From NCBI RefSeq assembly GCF_949987515.2, contig NC_082687.1:19886148-19950147 (forward strand): a stretch of DNA of 64,000 nt, read 5' to 3'. Source of the stretch: Delphinus delphis. Taxonomy: Eukaryota; Chordata; Mammalia; Artiodactyla; Delphinidae. This document shows, one piece after another, positions 49,189 through 61,230 of the stretch. A program made the translations under genes and the position numbers. Below the pieces are notes generated by a model. It saw only the letters and a list, made by a program, of their open reading frames with translations, searched no databases and was not told the origin of the DNA. Positions within the stretch are counted from its first letter, which is position 1. The number at the start of each line of letters is the position of its first letter.

Positions 49189-49380
49189 TTATTTATTTAT
49201 TTTGCGGTACACGGGCCTCTCACTGTTGTGGCCTCTCCCGTTGCGGAGCGCAGGCTCAGCAGCCATGGCTCACGGGCCCAGCCGCTCCGCGGCATGTGGG
49301 ATCTTCCTGGACCGGGACACGAACTTGTATCCCCTGCATCGGCAGGCGGACTCTCAACCACTGCGCCACCAGGGAAGTCC
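49189..49380 (-). mobile_element. CHR-type SINE with internal deletion
   Basis: This is an antisense copy with a (TTTA)n tail instead of a T run. It lacks roughly 16 bp of the body between GCGGAGC and GCAGGCTCAGC. TSD-like TACTTTTT flanks both sides (near 49184 and 49381). Confidence 0.9.
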
Positions 49381-49484
49381 TACTTTTTGAGGGTTTTTAT
49401 TCCCCACCGTGTCTAAAGAACTTCACATATTTTAGGTATTCAATAAATATTGGTAAAATAAATGAATTAATGAATACAAGTAAA

Positions 49485-50779
49485 ATTGTTAAATAGTGTT
49501 ACTAAAGATTTTTAATAACAAAAAGACTGGCAAACAAGTTTTCAAATCATATAGAAAGTGTTGAAGCAAACCAGAAGGAAGATTAATAAATAGACTCTAT
49601 AAAAATCTAGGACAAAAATGCCATCTTCAGAAATCTTTGATACCATTACTGCTGTAACCATGGATACATGCCTACTCAGACTCTTTTAATCTATTACTTA
49701 GAAAGCAATTTTAAATGTTTGTAATACAAAGCAGGCATTTTCAAATGGAAAATTAAGTCAATCCCATAAATTAGTAAATTTTTAAATGACTTTTAATGAC
49801 ACGGTTTTAATGTAAGACCTCACCCAATGAAACAATGAGGTGCTAAACAGAATTAGCCTCTCAGTAAGGCTGAGAAGTAAAATCTGTTCCAGGCCTTTGA
49901 CTCCATGATTTCTCCTCTTGCTGCTTCCACCTCAAGTCCTTGCTCTGAAATCAGAAGCCTTCTATGTCTGTTCACTGCCCTGCCCCTTGCTAAATCTAAG
50001 AATATTGCCAGGATATCCTGGTGAACTGCCCTTTCCAGCTATCAACTATCTAAACAACGTGTAATCACTGCCAATCCACGCCTCTTGGTCTTGTTGGACA
50101 AGTAAATGCCAACACTTGAGAACATCAGTAAGAATCTCCAATCAGCTAAAATGGAGAGGTTGGTTTCCTGGGCAATCTACAGGAATATGTGTAACCTCAC
50201 CAATCACTCTGCGTAAGTGGTTCCCATCCAGGAAGTATCAAGAAGCACTTCCTAGCTGAGACCCTATCATCAGGGCATCACTGCAACCAAGAGTTGCTTC
50301 CAGCATAATCCAGGTAGAGTTGCTCTGCTCAAGACAAAGCTTTATTCCTTACCAGTCTCTTAACAATAATGCTTAACTGTTCTCAAGAGAAGAGATACGG
50401 CATCACTGAAAAACCCTCAGTTGTAGATATATTGTCATCACTAACTATATGAAAAAGCCACTATAGTAAACCATTCCTTAAAAACACTATATTTGAGACT
50501 GCACAATTATTTTGATCCTCAATTTAGGAGGCAATAACTTTCACCAAAACCAAGTGCTGGGTTGATTCTAAGGAGTAGTTAACGAAATCATACAAATTTC
50601 AAAAACACAATTCTTTCATTTATTCAACGAAAGTTTTTTTTTAGAGTGCCTTTTATGTGCCTGCCAGACACTCTTCTATGTACTGAAGGATTGCCTGTAA
50701 ACAAAACAGACTAAAACCCTTATCTTCTTAGAGTTCATATTTTACTAGGAGAAGAATGAACATATAGTTCATTTTTAAA
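49485..50779. other. Intergenic, little recognised
   Basis: An antisense L2/MIR-like 3' piece is at about 50620-50760 (CTTTTATGTGCCTGCCAGAC, TTCTTAGAGTTCATATTTTA). The rest shows nothing I can name. Confidence 0.5.
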
Positions 50780-51190
50780 AACACTTATCATATAATGAGT
50801 CACTGTGTAGTTATTAAATATCATATTCCTCAAAAATAAAATTTAAAGATTTGAAAATATGTACACATAATGTTACGTGGGAAAAAACTAAGATACAAAA
50901 CCATATATGCTATATATAGTAACATACATAATGTATATGTATGATACCAAAGTTTTTAAAGAATTAATAGAAGCATATGTAGACATAGATATAGGTTCTA
51001 GATATAGCTAGATATAGATTTAGGTTAAAAAAAGAGTATGGATATACACTAACAGTTACTAGTGTTATCTTTGGCATGAGATTACCAATAATACTTTTCT
51101 TTTTTATATTTCTTGTACTTTCTAAAATCTCATATTGAATACTCTTTTAATAGTAGCAAATGAATATAACATTATGTATTTTTAAATGCA
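50780..51190 (+). repeat. Old L1/HAL1-type 3' region
   Basis: AT-rich sequence with 'ATAATGTTACGTGGGAAAAAACT' style segments and a TTATATTTCTTGTACTTTCT end resembles ancient L1 3' UTR. The assignment is tentative. Confidence 0.45.
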
Positions 51191-51209
51191 AAAATTAGGC
51201 TAAGATGAA

Positions 51210-51828
51210 ACTTTATTCATAATTGTCAAAAGTTGGAGGCAGCCAAGATGTCCTTCAGAATGGATAAACAAACTGTGGTCCATCCAGACAATGGAATATT
51301 ATCCAATAATAAAGAGAAATGAGCTATCAAGCCATAAAAGTCATGGAAAAATATTAAAGCTACTGATAAGTGAAAGAGGCCCCAATCTGAAAAGGCTACA
51401 TGTTATATGATTCCAACTACACAATATTCTGGAAAGCGGAAAATAGTCTGGAGACAGTGAAAAGATCAGTGGTTGCCAGTGGCTCAGGTAGAGGGAAGGA
51501 TGAATAGGCAGAGCACAGAGGATTTTTAGGGCAGTGAAACTGTACTGTATGATACTATAATGGTGGATACATGTCACTATATATTGTCAAAACCCATAGA
51601 ATTTGCAACACAAGTAGTGAACCCTAATGTAAACTATGGACTTTAGCTAATAATAATGTATCAATATTGACTCATCTATTATAAGAAATGCACCCCACTA
51701 ATGTAAGATGTCAATGATAGAGGAAACTGGGGGAATGGGAGGGGATTTATAGAAACTCTCTGTATTTTCCATTCATTCTTCTGTAAAACTAAAACTACTT
51801 TAAAATAAATCTATTAATTTTTTTAAGC
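51210..51828 (+). repeat. L1M 3' end
   Basis: The segment includes ACTTTATTCATAATTGTCAA, AGATGTCCTTCAGAATGGAT, GACAATGGAATATTATCCAA and GATCAGTGGTTGCCAGTGGC, the ordered end of ORF2 and 3' UTR of an older L1. It ends TAAAACTACTTTAAAATAAA. Heavily mutated. Confidence 0.88.
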
Positions 51829-51829
51829 A

Positions 51830-54800
51830 ATGGGCTATAATGAACTCCATCTTTGACCTTCCAGTGTACAAAACACTGTACAAAATTGTGGCTCCCAGAC
51901 CTTGGAACTTAAGAGACCAGTACAATTTCCCCGAGAGTCAGAAAGAGAGAGTTTTCCACTTTCTTTTGCCAAGTAAGCATATTGAATCTATATGTGTGTG
52001 TGCACATACACACACATTCACTCTTTCCACAATAGCCCTTAAAAAGGAGGGACATTTTCTCACCCAGAATGTAAAAGCATAACCTTAAAGTAAGAAAAAT
52101 TCCATTAAATGCAATAAACTTGGTCTTATGAAAAACCCACTCCATTTTGCGACTTTTCTCATTTCACCGTGCCCTTGTGAACGCCTGCCCCACATGGGTT
52201 GGGAATCCCTGGTCTATGGCCCAATGTTTTACCCAACTGCAATCCAGGAATGGGGAGGGATGTGCTATAATAATCAAGACTCTTCTGCCTGGACTTCCTG
52301 AGGATGGAGTGTCCATCTCCTGAAGTCAGCCATTCTCGAGCCGTTGGCTGGTCCCATGTTCCACGCTGCTCTTTGTTATTTATCGTGATTGTGAAATCAA
52401 GTGAAATGTTCAAATGCTAATGTCTTGAAGACAGTGAATTAGTCTTCCAAGGTGGTCATTTGACTTGTTCATGCCCTTAAAGTTCTCACATCTCTTCCTG
52501 TGAAACAGAACTAAGAGTGTATGTTCACAGAACAAATCTCCCGATAAAACCTTTAGAATACGGTTCACTGCAGAATCAATGAAGTGATGATAGCATAGTG
52601 CCAGAGGAGGCAGGTGTCGTGACTCCCCAATGATCTCAAGTAGGTACTCACTGCTCCTCGACAAGAAGAGGCTCAGAGCTTCTAGATCCATCCCATGGTC
52701 CACTGCTGCCTCTGCAGGCTCTCATCTCTGCCCCAGGCCAGTAGCATCACAAGGTGTGACTTAGCTAGAATTTCCCTCTATCTCTGAGAGGGAGTAGAGA
52801 GTGAGGAGCATCTGCATTGAGGGGTAGCGGTCACATCCATGTGTTAGTTCTGAGTTATTTTACACTATTACCAAAAATGGCAAAGTTTTCCTCAGGGCAT
52901 GACATCCAGGGAGATTCCTGATCCCACCATCCAGCCAAATTCTCTTGCTTCTAGTGTAGGGCAAGTGGGGGACTCCTGGAATAATGCAAGGCTTTAATAT
53001 CAAAGTCACACACAACCTTCCCCTCCTCTTCAGTCTCAAGGAGGTGAGGACAGATCCACTTGCTTCCTCTCACGCAACAGAGATTGCGCTGGGCTTCTCC
53101 TCGGCACCTGAGTGATTGTTATTGTGGGAAGAATGCAGTGTGGCCATACCTGTTCATCTGACTCCTTCTCTATAAGCTGACAAAGAGAAAATGGATTATC
53201 TCATCTGGTTATTCCAGTTCCACAGACTTGACTCCGAATTAAGGAGAACGTTTCAGTTACAAATTTTTGAGGACTGAGTTGCAAATAATACTTCATGCCT
53301 CTATTAAATAAGAGAAAATCGATCTTTCTTTTAAGGGTATTGGTCCGTTCAGAGAAAAGTAGTCTCATGCAACTGGTAAAAGAGATCAGATGGGCTACGA
53401 TACAATTTAATGCAGCCATTGTGCCCTATTTAGATTATTTGACTTCACTCACTGACTACTGTTTGTGCTTCATTAACACCTCAGGTTTGAGCGTGAAATT
53501 GCCATATTCTACATACTGACAAAGTGACCTGGTACAAAATAACCCTGCAGTGTTAATAAATAACCCCTCGGCCCAGACAAAATCATGGAGGTGCAGAACA
53601 TACCAACACATTGAAATTCCAGCTGTCAACCTGGGACTCTCACAACAAACTAGAAAGAGTCCTTCTCTGCACCCACTAATTTAGGCATGTGCCCTAAGCC
53701 ACTCTTCTGATATGATCTTTTTTTTTCAATCTTTAGAATCACCAGGAAAACACCAGCTGCCTGAACTCTTCTGTCCTCCTAACAATACCACTGATGAGCT
53801 TTGAGCCAGTTTTCTTAATTCCCTCTGCATTGACTTGTTTGGACAGATAATTCTAGTGGGACTGAGTTTTGGCAACAAAAGATAGAAGACCCAGACTAGG
53901 CACCTTGCCTAAACCTGAGGACCTGAGTCACTTTTATTATGGGCCATTGTCACACCTTGCTTAAAGAAAGGTAAACCCCACACTCTCCTGCCTTTCCTCT
54001 TCTGGTCCAAACCACTCCCTTTCCAGTCTTCCACCTTCCAGAAATACTGGTTAATATCTTATCTACAGAGTTAAGAAATGATGCATTACTGTCCTTTTTG
54101 CCAGTCCTGGCTTAACCTCCTTTCCAGATTCTTTTTTCTTCATTCAGAGAATGAACTACTAAGGTCTTATCTTAGCAATAAATATCAATTTTATTTTGTA
54201 CTTATTGTGGTACCCTCTAGGTAAAATGGTAAAGGTAAGATTTCTTTCTCAGAAATCTCTCTCACCTTTGGTCCCTTTCAGGCACACATTTCAGGCTTCT
54301 ATGTTTCCTCTATTCTTTCCTCTAATATAACTGACTTTCCAGAAAAATTAATAAATCATTCACTCTAAGATATAAGGCTGGCAATATTTAGCTCCTTTCC
54401 AAAGATGTTTGCTTTAACAGAGAACCAAAAATCTCAACTTCCAATTCTAGAAATGCAACATCCATAAGAGGGTTTAGGAAAAGATACCTTTAAATCATAC
54501 CCCTTAGCACATAGTGTTCAAATTGGTCATAACAGCCCACTTTGTGGGTTAATACCAATTTATTTTTTTATACAATAAAAGAGAAGTAAATAGAAATATC
54601 AAGGCAAGAATTATTTAGACTAAAGGTAAATATTTCTTAGGAGTTTCATTTCTGTTTTACATATGTATGTGTAACATATGTATGTGTACTTACATATGAA
54701 ACATATAAAGGCATTTTTTATGATGTTCATTATCAAAAAATTTGAACTAACATGTCTGACTTACACCTTTAACTGGTGCTTCTGAAACTATCAGTGGCAT

Positions 54801-56561
54801 AGAACCAATATTTTTAAATTTCCAGTCTGTCTCAGACCAATACTTTTAAAAAATACAATAAAAATAAATAACTAGCAGAATGATATCAACACACAAAATT
54901 AATCTGTTAAATTTCTGTCATATTTCTTAAACGTTTTCTCTCAATTGCTGTACTTATTTCATAATTGACTAGGTAAGAAACAGTTTGCGGGCTGGGGCTG
55001 GTCTATGGCCCACACTTTGGGTAACAATGCTTTAGGATATATGTTCCTCAAGGATGGGGGCATGTTTTGTTCACCTTTATACCTCCTCAGGTAGCACAGA
55101 GTGGCCACAGCTAGCACAGATTGATTGCTGATTAAGTTGGGTCAATCAACCTACTCACAGATGGCAGCTTCAGCAATACGTAGTTCAAACAACCAGGATT
55201 CAGAACTCAGGCATAGAAACTGGCTAAAATCAGCTTATCCTAATCAGTAATCTACGGTGGCGGGGTGGGGGGTGGGGGGGGCCTTGGTTCATAATGGCAC
55301 TCTTAATTATTCCTCTACATTAAATAGTAACTATGCTGTTTTCCATTTCACCAGTTTACACCTTAACCCCATTAAGAGAATGACATCACTTACAAAATAA
55401 ATAACATAATCAAAACAAAGCCAGAGTTAGAGACAGAACCATTTTAGCTCTGAAATGAGCAACAACTTCAGTGTTAAACTTTGATACACAATTCATAGAT
55501 TATTTACAGAAAGTACTTCCTAGTGTTGCTTAAGCATAGTCCTATTTTTAAGGGGGAGGGGAATTTGAAAAATATTTTTTAAAGTTCCCTTCCCTGAAAT
55601 ACAAGCAATTATGCAAGTTTCTACTAGAAGTCCTTATAAGGTAGAGAATGAGAGATATCTGAGAAATGAAGTCTAAAACTGGGGTAGGGCGCCACTGGAG
55701 ATTTCATAATACCTTTTAATTATTGCACAGGACATATAGAATAATGATTTTAAATCTCAACAGACCCATCGGCTAGCCTAAAGAGAGGACATCAGCTGAA
55801 AAAGCCCCGGGGACAGGGTTTTCCAGACTTAGGTGTGTTCCCAATTCTATCTGAGGCTTGAAAAAAAATATGCAGATTTACTTAATTGCCTTTTCACCTC
55901 TGGAGAGTAAACAAAGATACCTTATGGTTGTCCCTCTTTAAAGACATGGAGCAGTGGTGTGCTGAGTGCAGAGGAGTCACCCAACCTGAACGGGAGCCAC
56001 AGACACTGTGCCCAGATTAGGGCTACGATCCCATGTCCCAAAATGTCTGACCTCCAAAGGACAGCCTTTTCATGGAAGTGTGGCCCTTCTCTTTTATTTT
56101 TTGGAGGCGAAGTTATTCTACTTCCTGCATGAAAGAAATAAAGTGAGATTATATAAGTCAGATCAACTTTAGATCTTCCCATATTAACTCTTAACCAGGT
56201 ACTTCTATGATTCCTAACTTTCCTTCGTCCTGCAATAGAATACTTTTGTGAGTAAGAATGTGTGAAGTAAGTAAAATGGCTACTTAAAATTTTTTATATA
56301 AATATAAGAACAGAAACTTCCATACAGGTGGTGATTGAATGCAGTGTGTTATGTCATAGTACAAACAAACAGTGGTAATTTGTCTTGCTTTACAGAAAAC
56401 TTTCTGTGTAGCAAATGAGGAGTGCTAGTTGTATTAGCCAAAATACAATTATTCATCAACATTTTTATTGTGCCAGTTGTTTCTCCTGTCACACACACAC
56501 ATGCACACACACACAATTACATTCACACAATATAAAACTTGACAAAACAGTCATTCCTTTC
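51830..56561. other. Intergenic, no gene supported
   Basis: This is the longest stretch without a classifiable element. It contains a short TG/CA run near 51993-52015, a G-run patch at 55256-55281, and a CA run at 56490-56513. A minus-strand frame of 97 codons over 52410-52703 starts with ATG but matches no family I know. I judge it chance or an unrecognised old repeat. Confidence 0.5.
55256..55281 (+). other. G-run patch with quadruplex potential
   Basis: Four or more G tracts of three or longer occur close together (GGTGGCGGGGTGGGGGGTGG followed by a run of seven Gs). Such a pattern can form a G-quadruplex in principle. Nothing around it indicates function. Confidence 0.6.
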
Positions 56562-56587
56562 GAATGCTAGCACAATTGCTAGCATTC
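56562..56587. other. Perfect inverted repeat, 10-bp arms
   Basis: GAATGCTAGC (56562-56571) and GCTAGCATTC (56578-56587) are exact reverse complements around a 6-base ACAATT spacer. Confidence 0.9.
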
Positions 56588-57149
56588 CAGGTAAGAGAAT
56601 TTTTCAAAATCTTTTTCCAACTCCCTCACCCTATACATCTATAAAACTAATCACTCACGTTCAGAGGATGCTATGAAACCAATTCCAATTTTTTACATAA
56701 AAACAGGTGAGTAAAGAACACTAATCACAAATGTATCCTGCCTTTCCTATATAAATCGTACTACTAGGTAGCCCAACAGTAGGTGAAAGAGTCATCTCTA
56801 ATAAAAGTATTTCAGCTAATAATTGAAAACCAAATGATAGAATTAGAGCATCACCCTTTTAGTGACCCCCAATGAATGATTTGAGGCAATGAGTGTCAAT
56901 GTCTGCTAACATCAGAAAAACACTCAGACATATGGGTCCATGGAATTAATCTGAGTCTGACCAAGCTCCTGGATCCAGCTGCTAATGTTCAGGAAATATG
57001 GAGGATAAAACAGCGTGTTGAACTTCACCATGAGGATGTGATCGACAAAGTCCAGACTGCGAAACACTTTAGTGAAATGGTCGAGGTTCTTCCACAAACT
57101 GTAAGGCAGAGACTAGAATGGAGGATAAGCCCATAGATCAAAAGAGACA

Positions 57150-57425
57150 TACAACATATCGAGTTTTTAATAGGCAAAATCAACTGTAGTATCAAATGAT
57201 GCATACTTAAGTGATAAAATCACAAAGAAGAAAGTGATTACCTTTGGAAAGAGGGGCAGGTCTGTGGGACAGGTCACCTGGAGGGGCTTCTGGAATGACT
57301 GGCAAAACTCTATATTTTGGCCTGAGTGGTAGTTAAGTGTTCAGCTTATAAAAATTCAGAGCTATATAATTCCTTTGTGTGGTTTTTCTGGATCTGCTTT
57401 TATTTTGTAATAAAAAAGAAAAAGT
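57150..57425 (+). repeat. L1M 3' UTR fragment
   Basis: The segment GATTACCTTTGGAAAGAGGG, a 'GGCAAAACTCTATATTTTGG' stretch and an end in TAATAAAAAAGAAAAAG are typical of an older L1 3' UTR. Confidence 0.65.
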
Positions 57426-57829
57426 ATATAAGCCTTCTGATGGGAAGAAAAAAAAAACTAATACAGCTTTATTTGACACCTCCTCACTCACTTGGAAAAT
57501 GGCACAGAGGCTCACAGGAATATCTTCCCTGCGTGATTTACGAGGATTACCATCTCTAAAATGAAGGACTCTTTGCCGTAAGTAGGACTTGAGTTTTAAA
57601 TTCCTTACATATTTCCAAAGTACACAGCTGAGACTGGCCCTGTGGTTAGTTATCACATTCTGAGTCTGATATCAGCTTTACTAACAATTAAAAATCATAC
57701 AAATATTTTACAGAAATTCTGTGTAAAACCTGCACCGAGGTTCTGACTATCAGCTGTGAATATTCTGGCTTCCCAGCTTCTATTCCTGAATTCTTACAAT
57801 CCTCTCCACATTACAACCAATATGGTCAT

Positions 57830-58580
57830 TTTTTAAAACTAAATGAGAATGGTATGAGCACTTAAGGAAGAGGTCTGCTAGTGTCTTGTAAAGCAAAACA
57901 CACGTGGTCTGAGACACATCAATTCCATTTCCAGGGATTTGCACAAGAGAAATGAAAGTACAGTCAGCCCTCCATACCCATAGCTGTGGGACCTGCAGGC
58001 GCAGAGGACTGACTGTTCTACACCATTGTACATAAGGGTCTTGAGAATTTGCGGATTTTGGAATCCACAGGGGTCCTAGATCCAATCTCCTGGGATATGA
58101 AGGGACAGCTGTATATGATTATAAAAACATTTGTACATGAATTCTCTTCACAACTTTATTCATAATTGTTAAACACTGCAGACAGCCCAAATGTCCATCA
58201 TAAACTGTGGTATGTTTATATAATAAAATATGACTCCAAAATAAAAAGGAATAAGTTACTGATACATGTAATCACATGGGTGAATTTCACAGAGTGTCTT
58301 GAATGAAAAGACACTTTACACAAAAGAGCACATACTGCACGAATATATTTATGGGAACTTCTACAACAGGCTACTTTAATCTATGGTGGGAAAAAATGCA
58401 TATAATAGTTTTCTCTGGAACAGTGGGTATGAATATTAATTGGAAAAGAGCACAAGGTTTCTGGTGTGATGGTAAAGGTTTATATTTCAATAGGGATTTG
58501 AGTTGCACAGGCAGAAGTATTTGTCGAAGTCAGCAATTTATGCATTTCGTTTTATGTAAAATTTTCATTAAAATAAAAAG
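57830..58580 (+). repeat. L1M 3' region split by a MER2-type element
   Basis: The left part contains AGGTCTGCTAGTGTCTTGTA and TCAATTCCATTTCCAGGGAT. The right part, from 58112, contains CAACTTTATTCATAATTGTT, CCAAATGTCCATCATAAACT and a 3' end TTTTCATTAAAATAAAAAG. The interrupting element has a TA duplication, so the L1 was continuous before. Confidence 0.85.
57961..58111. mobile_element. MER2-type Tigger-derived MITE
   Basis: The element starts CAGTCAGCCCTCCATACCCA and ends GAAGGGACAGCTG, with TA on both flanks (57959-57960 and 58112-58113). The segment ATTTGCGGATTTTGGAATCC is the usual MER2 interior. It is 151 bp, non-coding. Confidence 0.88.
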
Positions 58581-58584
58581 AACT

Positions 58585-59376
58585 AAAAACTCTGTCATCT
58601 GGGTAGATTTCCTTTGTCTTCTATTGCTAACTGATTTAATTGTGCCTAATGTTCTTTTGCAGTAAAAAGGCTGAGAAGTTCTTCAACATTGTGTTCAATA
58701 CTGCATGTAATCCTACCTTTTTGCAAGATTTGGAATTTCACTTTGCAATTGACTTTCCTTTTATCCTGGCATCCAAAAATCAGTCAGGGGCTGATAGAGA
58801 AGGCATTCTGTAGGCTTCATAATGTCTAGTGGTGTTAAAGGGAAGGGATGCGTAAGTGGAGATTAATTTTGTAAGTAGAAGTTCATTAGTAAACGTTTTC
58901 GTGTTATGAGGACTTTTGCTTCTCTACGCACATAACTGTACTTTGGGGACTCCTTTAATGGAAACTTGGAGAGCAAGTAAGGACTCCCTACATGCTTATC
59001 TCAAGCTCCTTCAGTGAGTGTTATTAAGACTAATTGATCCACTGGCAGAATGTTGAACTGTGACTCGAGTAACAAAAGTGTTAACCTCCTTTAATATACG
59101 TGTCTTTCATTATCAAATAATTGAAACTCTTTACTCAAAGTCTACTGATTTACATGTTAATCTCATGTAAAAAACACCTTCACAGAAACTTCTAGAAAAA
59201 TGTTTGACCAAATATCTGGGTATAGTGCCTTAGCCAAGTTGACACATAAAATTAACCATCATCACTAGCACATGAAATTTAGTAAAATTTAGTACTGTTT
59301 GGAGGATCAAAGGAACTTACCTTGATAGGTAAACTTCTGTAGAAATCCACCTCCTATAATTGTGTGATCTTGGACA
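58585..59376. other. Intergenic, nothing recognised
   Basis: No gene or classifiable repeat is visible here. Confidence 0.5.
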
Positions 59377-59393
59377 CCAGGTTACTGATTTCT

Positions 59394-59575
59394 CTCTTTT
59401 TTTTTAATGTGGACCATTTTTAGTCTTTATTGAATTTGTTACAATATTGCTTCTGTTTTATGTTTTGGTTTTTTGGCCACAAGGCATGTGGGATCTTAGC
59501 TCCCCGACCAGGGATCGAACCCGCACCCCCTGCATTGGAAGGCGAAGTCTCAACCACTGGACCGCCAGGGAAGTC
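59394..59575 (-). mobile_element. tRNA-Glu-derived SINE (Bov-tA/CHR-like)
   Basis: Read on the minus strand it starts GGGACTTCCCTGGCGGTCCA and contains the GGTTCGATCCCTGGTCGGGG B-box region. A perfect 17-bp TSD, CCAGGTTACTGATTTCT, is at 59377-59393 and 59576-59592. Confidence 0.93.
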
Positions 59576-59794
59576 CCAGGTTACTGATTTCTTAACCTCC
59601 AAAAATAGGAATAAAATTTGCTCAGCTTAGTGGGATTATTGTGAGCATTAAATGAGTTAATTAATAATGTCTAACATAACATAGGTGCTGAATAAATATT
59701 ATCATCATTAATTTACTTAAAATATATTAAGCTTTCTTTATATTTTATAATTGAGATATTAAATAATAGTTGTCTAAATGGGAAGGAAATTAGA

Positions 59795-59895
59795 AAAGAA
59801 GGGATATATGCATACGTATGGCTTGCTGTACAGCAGAAACTGACACAGAAGTGTAAAGTAACTATACTCCAATAAAAAAAATTAAAATTAAAAAA
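59795..59895 (+). repeat. L1 3' end, about 100 bp
   Basis: CTTGCTGTACAGCAGAAACT and ACTATACTCCAATAAAAAAA are the final part of the L1 3' UTR, followed by an AT-rich tail. Confidence 0.82.
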
Positions 59896-60305
59896 ATATA
59901 TATATATAAACAATAGTTGTAAGTGTATGTTTTATAATCAAATCACATTAATAAATGAACATGCATTCTTTAAACTATTTTACTAGAAGAAATGTTATAA
60001 TATATAAAACTATCTCATAAGTTGGCTGCCTGGTTTCTTTTAGGTCCCAGACTTCTATTAATAAGCAAACTTGGAGTATAATTGTTTTATATGTGTCACT
60101 CCACCATTAACATCCTACCCATGTTTCCCTGAAGCAGCTACCTAGTTTGGAACAACTTTAAGGAGGATGAACACCCTGAAAATTGAACAGTCCATCAACC
60201 ATTCCTGTTAAGAATATTTCTATTTTTAACTGAGGTAAATGAACCACCATTATTTCACAATAGCAATCATATGTCTAGAGAGGCTAACTATTAAAAGCAA
60301 AGATA

Positions 60306-60508
60306 GGGGCTTCCCTGGTGGCGCAGTGGTTGAGAGTCCGCCTGCCGATGCAGGGGACACGGGTTCGTGCCCCGGTCTGGGAAGATCCTACGTGCCGCGG
60401 AGCGGCTGGGCCCGTGAGCCATGGCCGCTGAGCCTGCCCGTCCGGAGCCTGTGTTCCGCAATGGGAGCGGTCCCAACAGTGAGAGGCCCGCGTACCGCGA
60501 AAAAAAAA
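60306..60508 (+). mobile_element. CHR-type SINE
   Basis: This is a full-length copy from GGGGCTTCCCTGGTGGCGCA to an A tail. A short TSD AAAGATA lies at 60299-60305 and 60509-60515. Confidence 0.93.
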
Positions 60509-60804
60509 AAAGATAAATTCTGTTGAAAAATGACGTGGTTTACACTGGTGATCTATGTGGCTAAGTAATAATCTTCACCACTTAGGAACTTCAAATAGGT
60601 GAAATTGGGGTTATTTAACTAAGCAAAGAGACTGGTTTTCTTCCTGATAGACCAGGCACTCAACAAATACTTCTCATTCCTTTCTCCTATATCAAAGTAT
60701 TAAGGAATAAACTTCCTGACATCAATTGAACAGAAAATAAATCTAGCTATGCTTTTACTGCTTCACAGATTTAGAAATTAAGATTTTAAGGGGAACATAT
60801 TACT

Positions 60805-61230
60805 CTTTTGGTTTCAAGTAACAGAAGCCCAACTCAAATTGCCTTAGACAAACAAAAGAATTTACTAGACCACACAACAGTGAAGTTCAGGGATGCAACA
60901 TGGTTTCACGCACAAATTGATCCAGGGCTTAAGGACGTCCTCAGGAAACTCTTCATGTCTGGGCTACATTAATAGTCAGACTTTTCCTAAACTGTAATCA
61001 AGTCCATCTTTGGGCTGTATTTGCCCACAGCAGTGTCAGGCTTACCTCCTACCAGTCTAACAGTCCCAGCAGAGACTAAGACTCCTTCTTGATGGCTCCA
61101 CAGATGCCCCAGGGACTCATATTAGCCAGTCGTGAGTCCATGACCAACCCTGGAGCCAGAGAGTAGAGTTGGTCCCACACTTGGTGATGGCTGAGGGTGA
61201 ACTAAGAGTGACAATGGGATGTCTCCCAAA
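60805..61230 (+). repeat. Common mammalian interspersed repeat, family not named
   Basis: The block TTTTGGTTTCAAGTAACAGA followed by CCAACTCAAATTGCCTTAGA, and later ACCAACCCTGGAGCCAGAGA, is a pattern I recognise as dispersed in mammalian genomes. I cannot give its family from memory with certainty. Confidence 0.5.

Larger units (their letters stand above)
46865..49480 (+). repeat. L2 LINE with RT remnant, split by three insertions
   Basis: Sense L2 sequence runs 46865-47507, 47896-48170 and 48540-49480. Near 47240 the residual frame reads SLSAAFGIG, a decayed form of the L2/CR1 reverse-transcriptase block (canonical LSAAFDTVDH). The 3' portion has CTCAGGGCCTTTGCACACGC and ends GGTATTCAATAAATATTGGT. 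Insertions are a MaLR LTR (47508-47895), an LTR-like block (48171-48539) and a CHR SINE (about 49189-49380). Confidence 0.78.

Noticed and set aside
52410..52703. 97-codon minus-strand frame starting with ATG
   Set aside because: It is the best-looking unassigned frame, but no family match is recognised, no splice or promoter context is visible, and codon use is unremarkable. A database search would decide.
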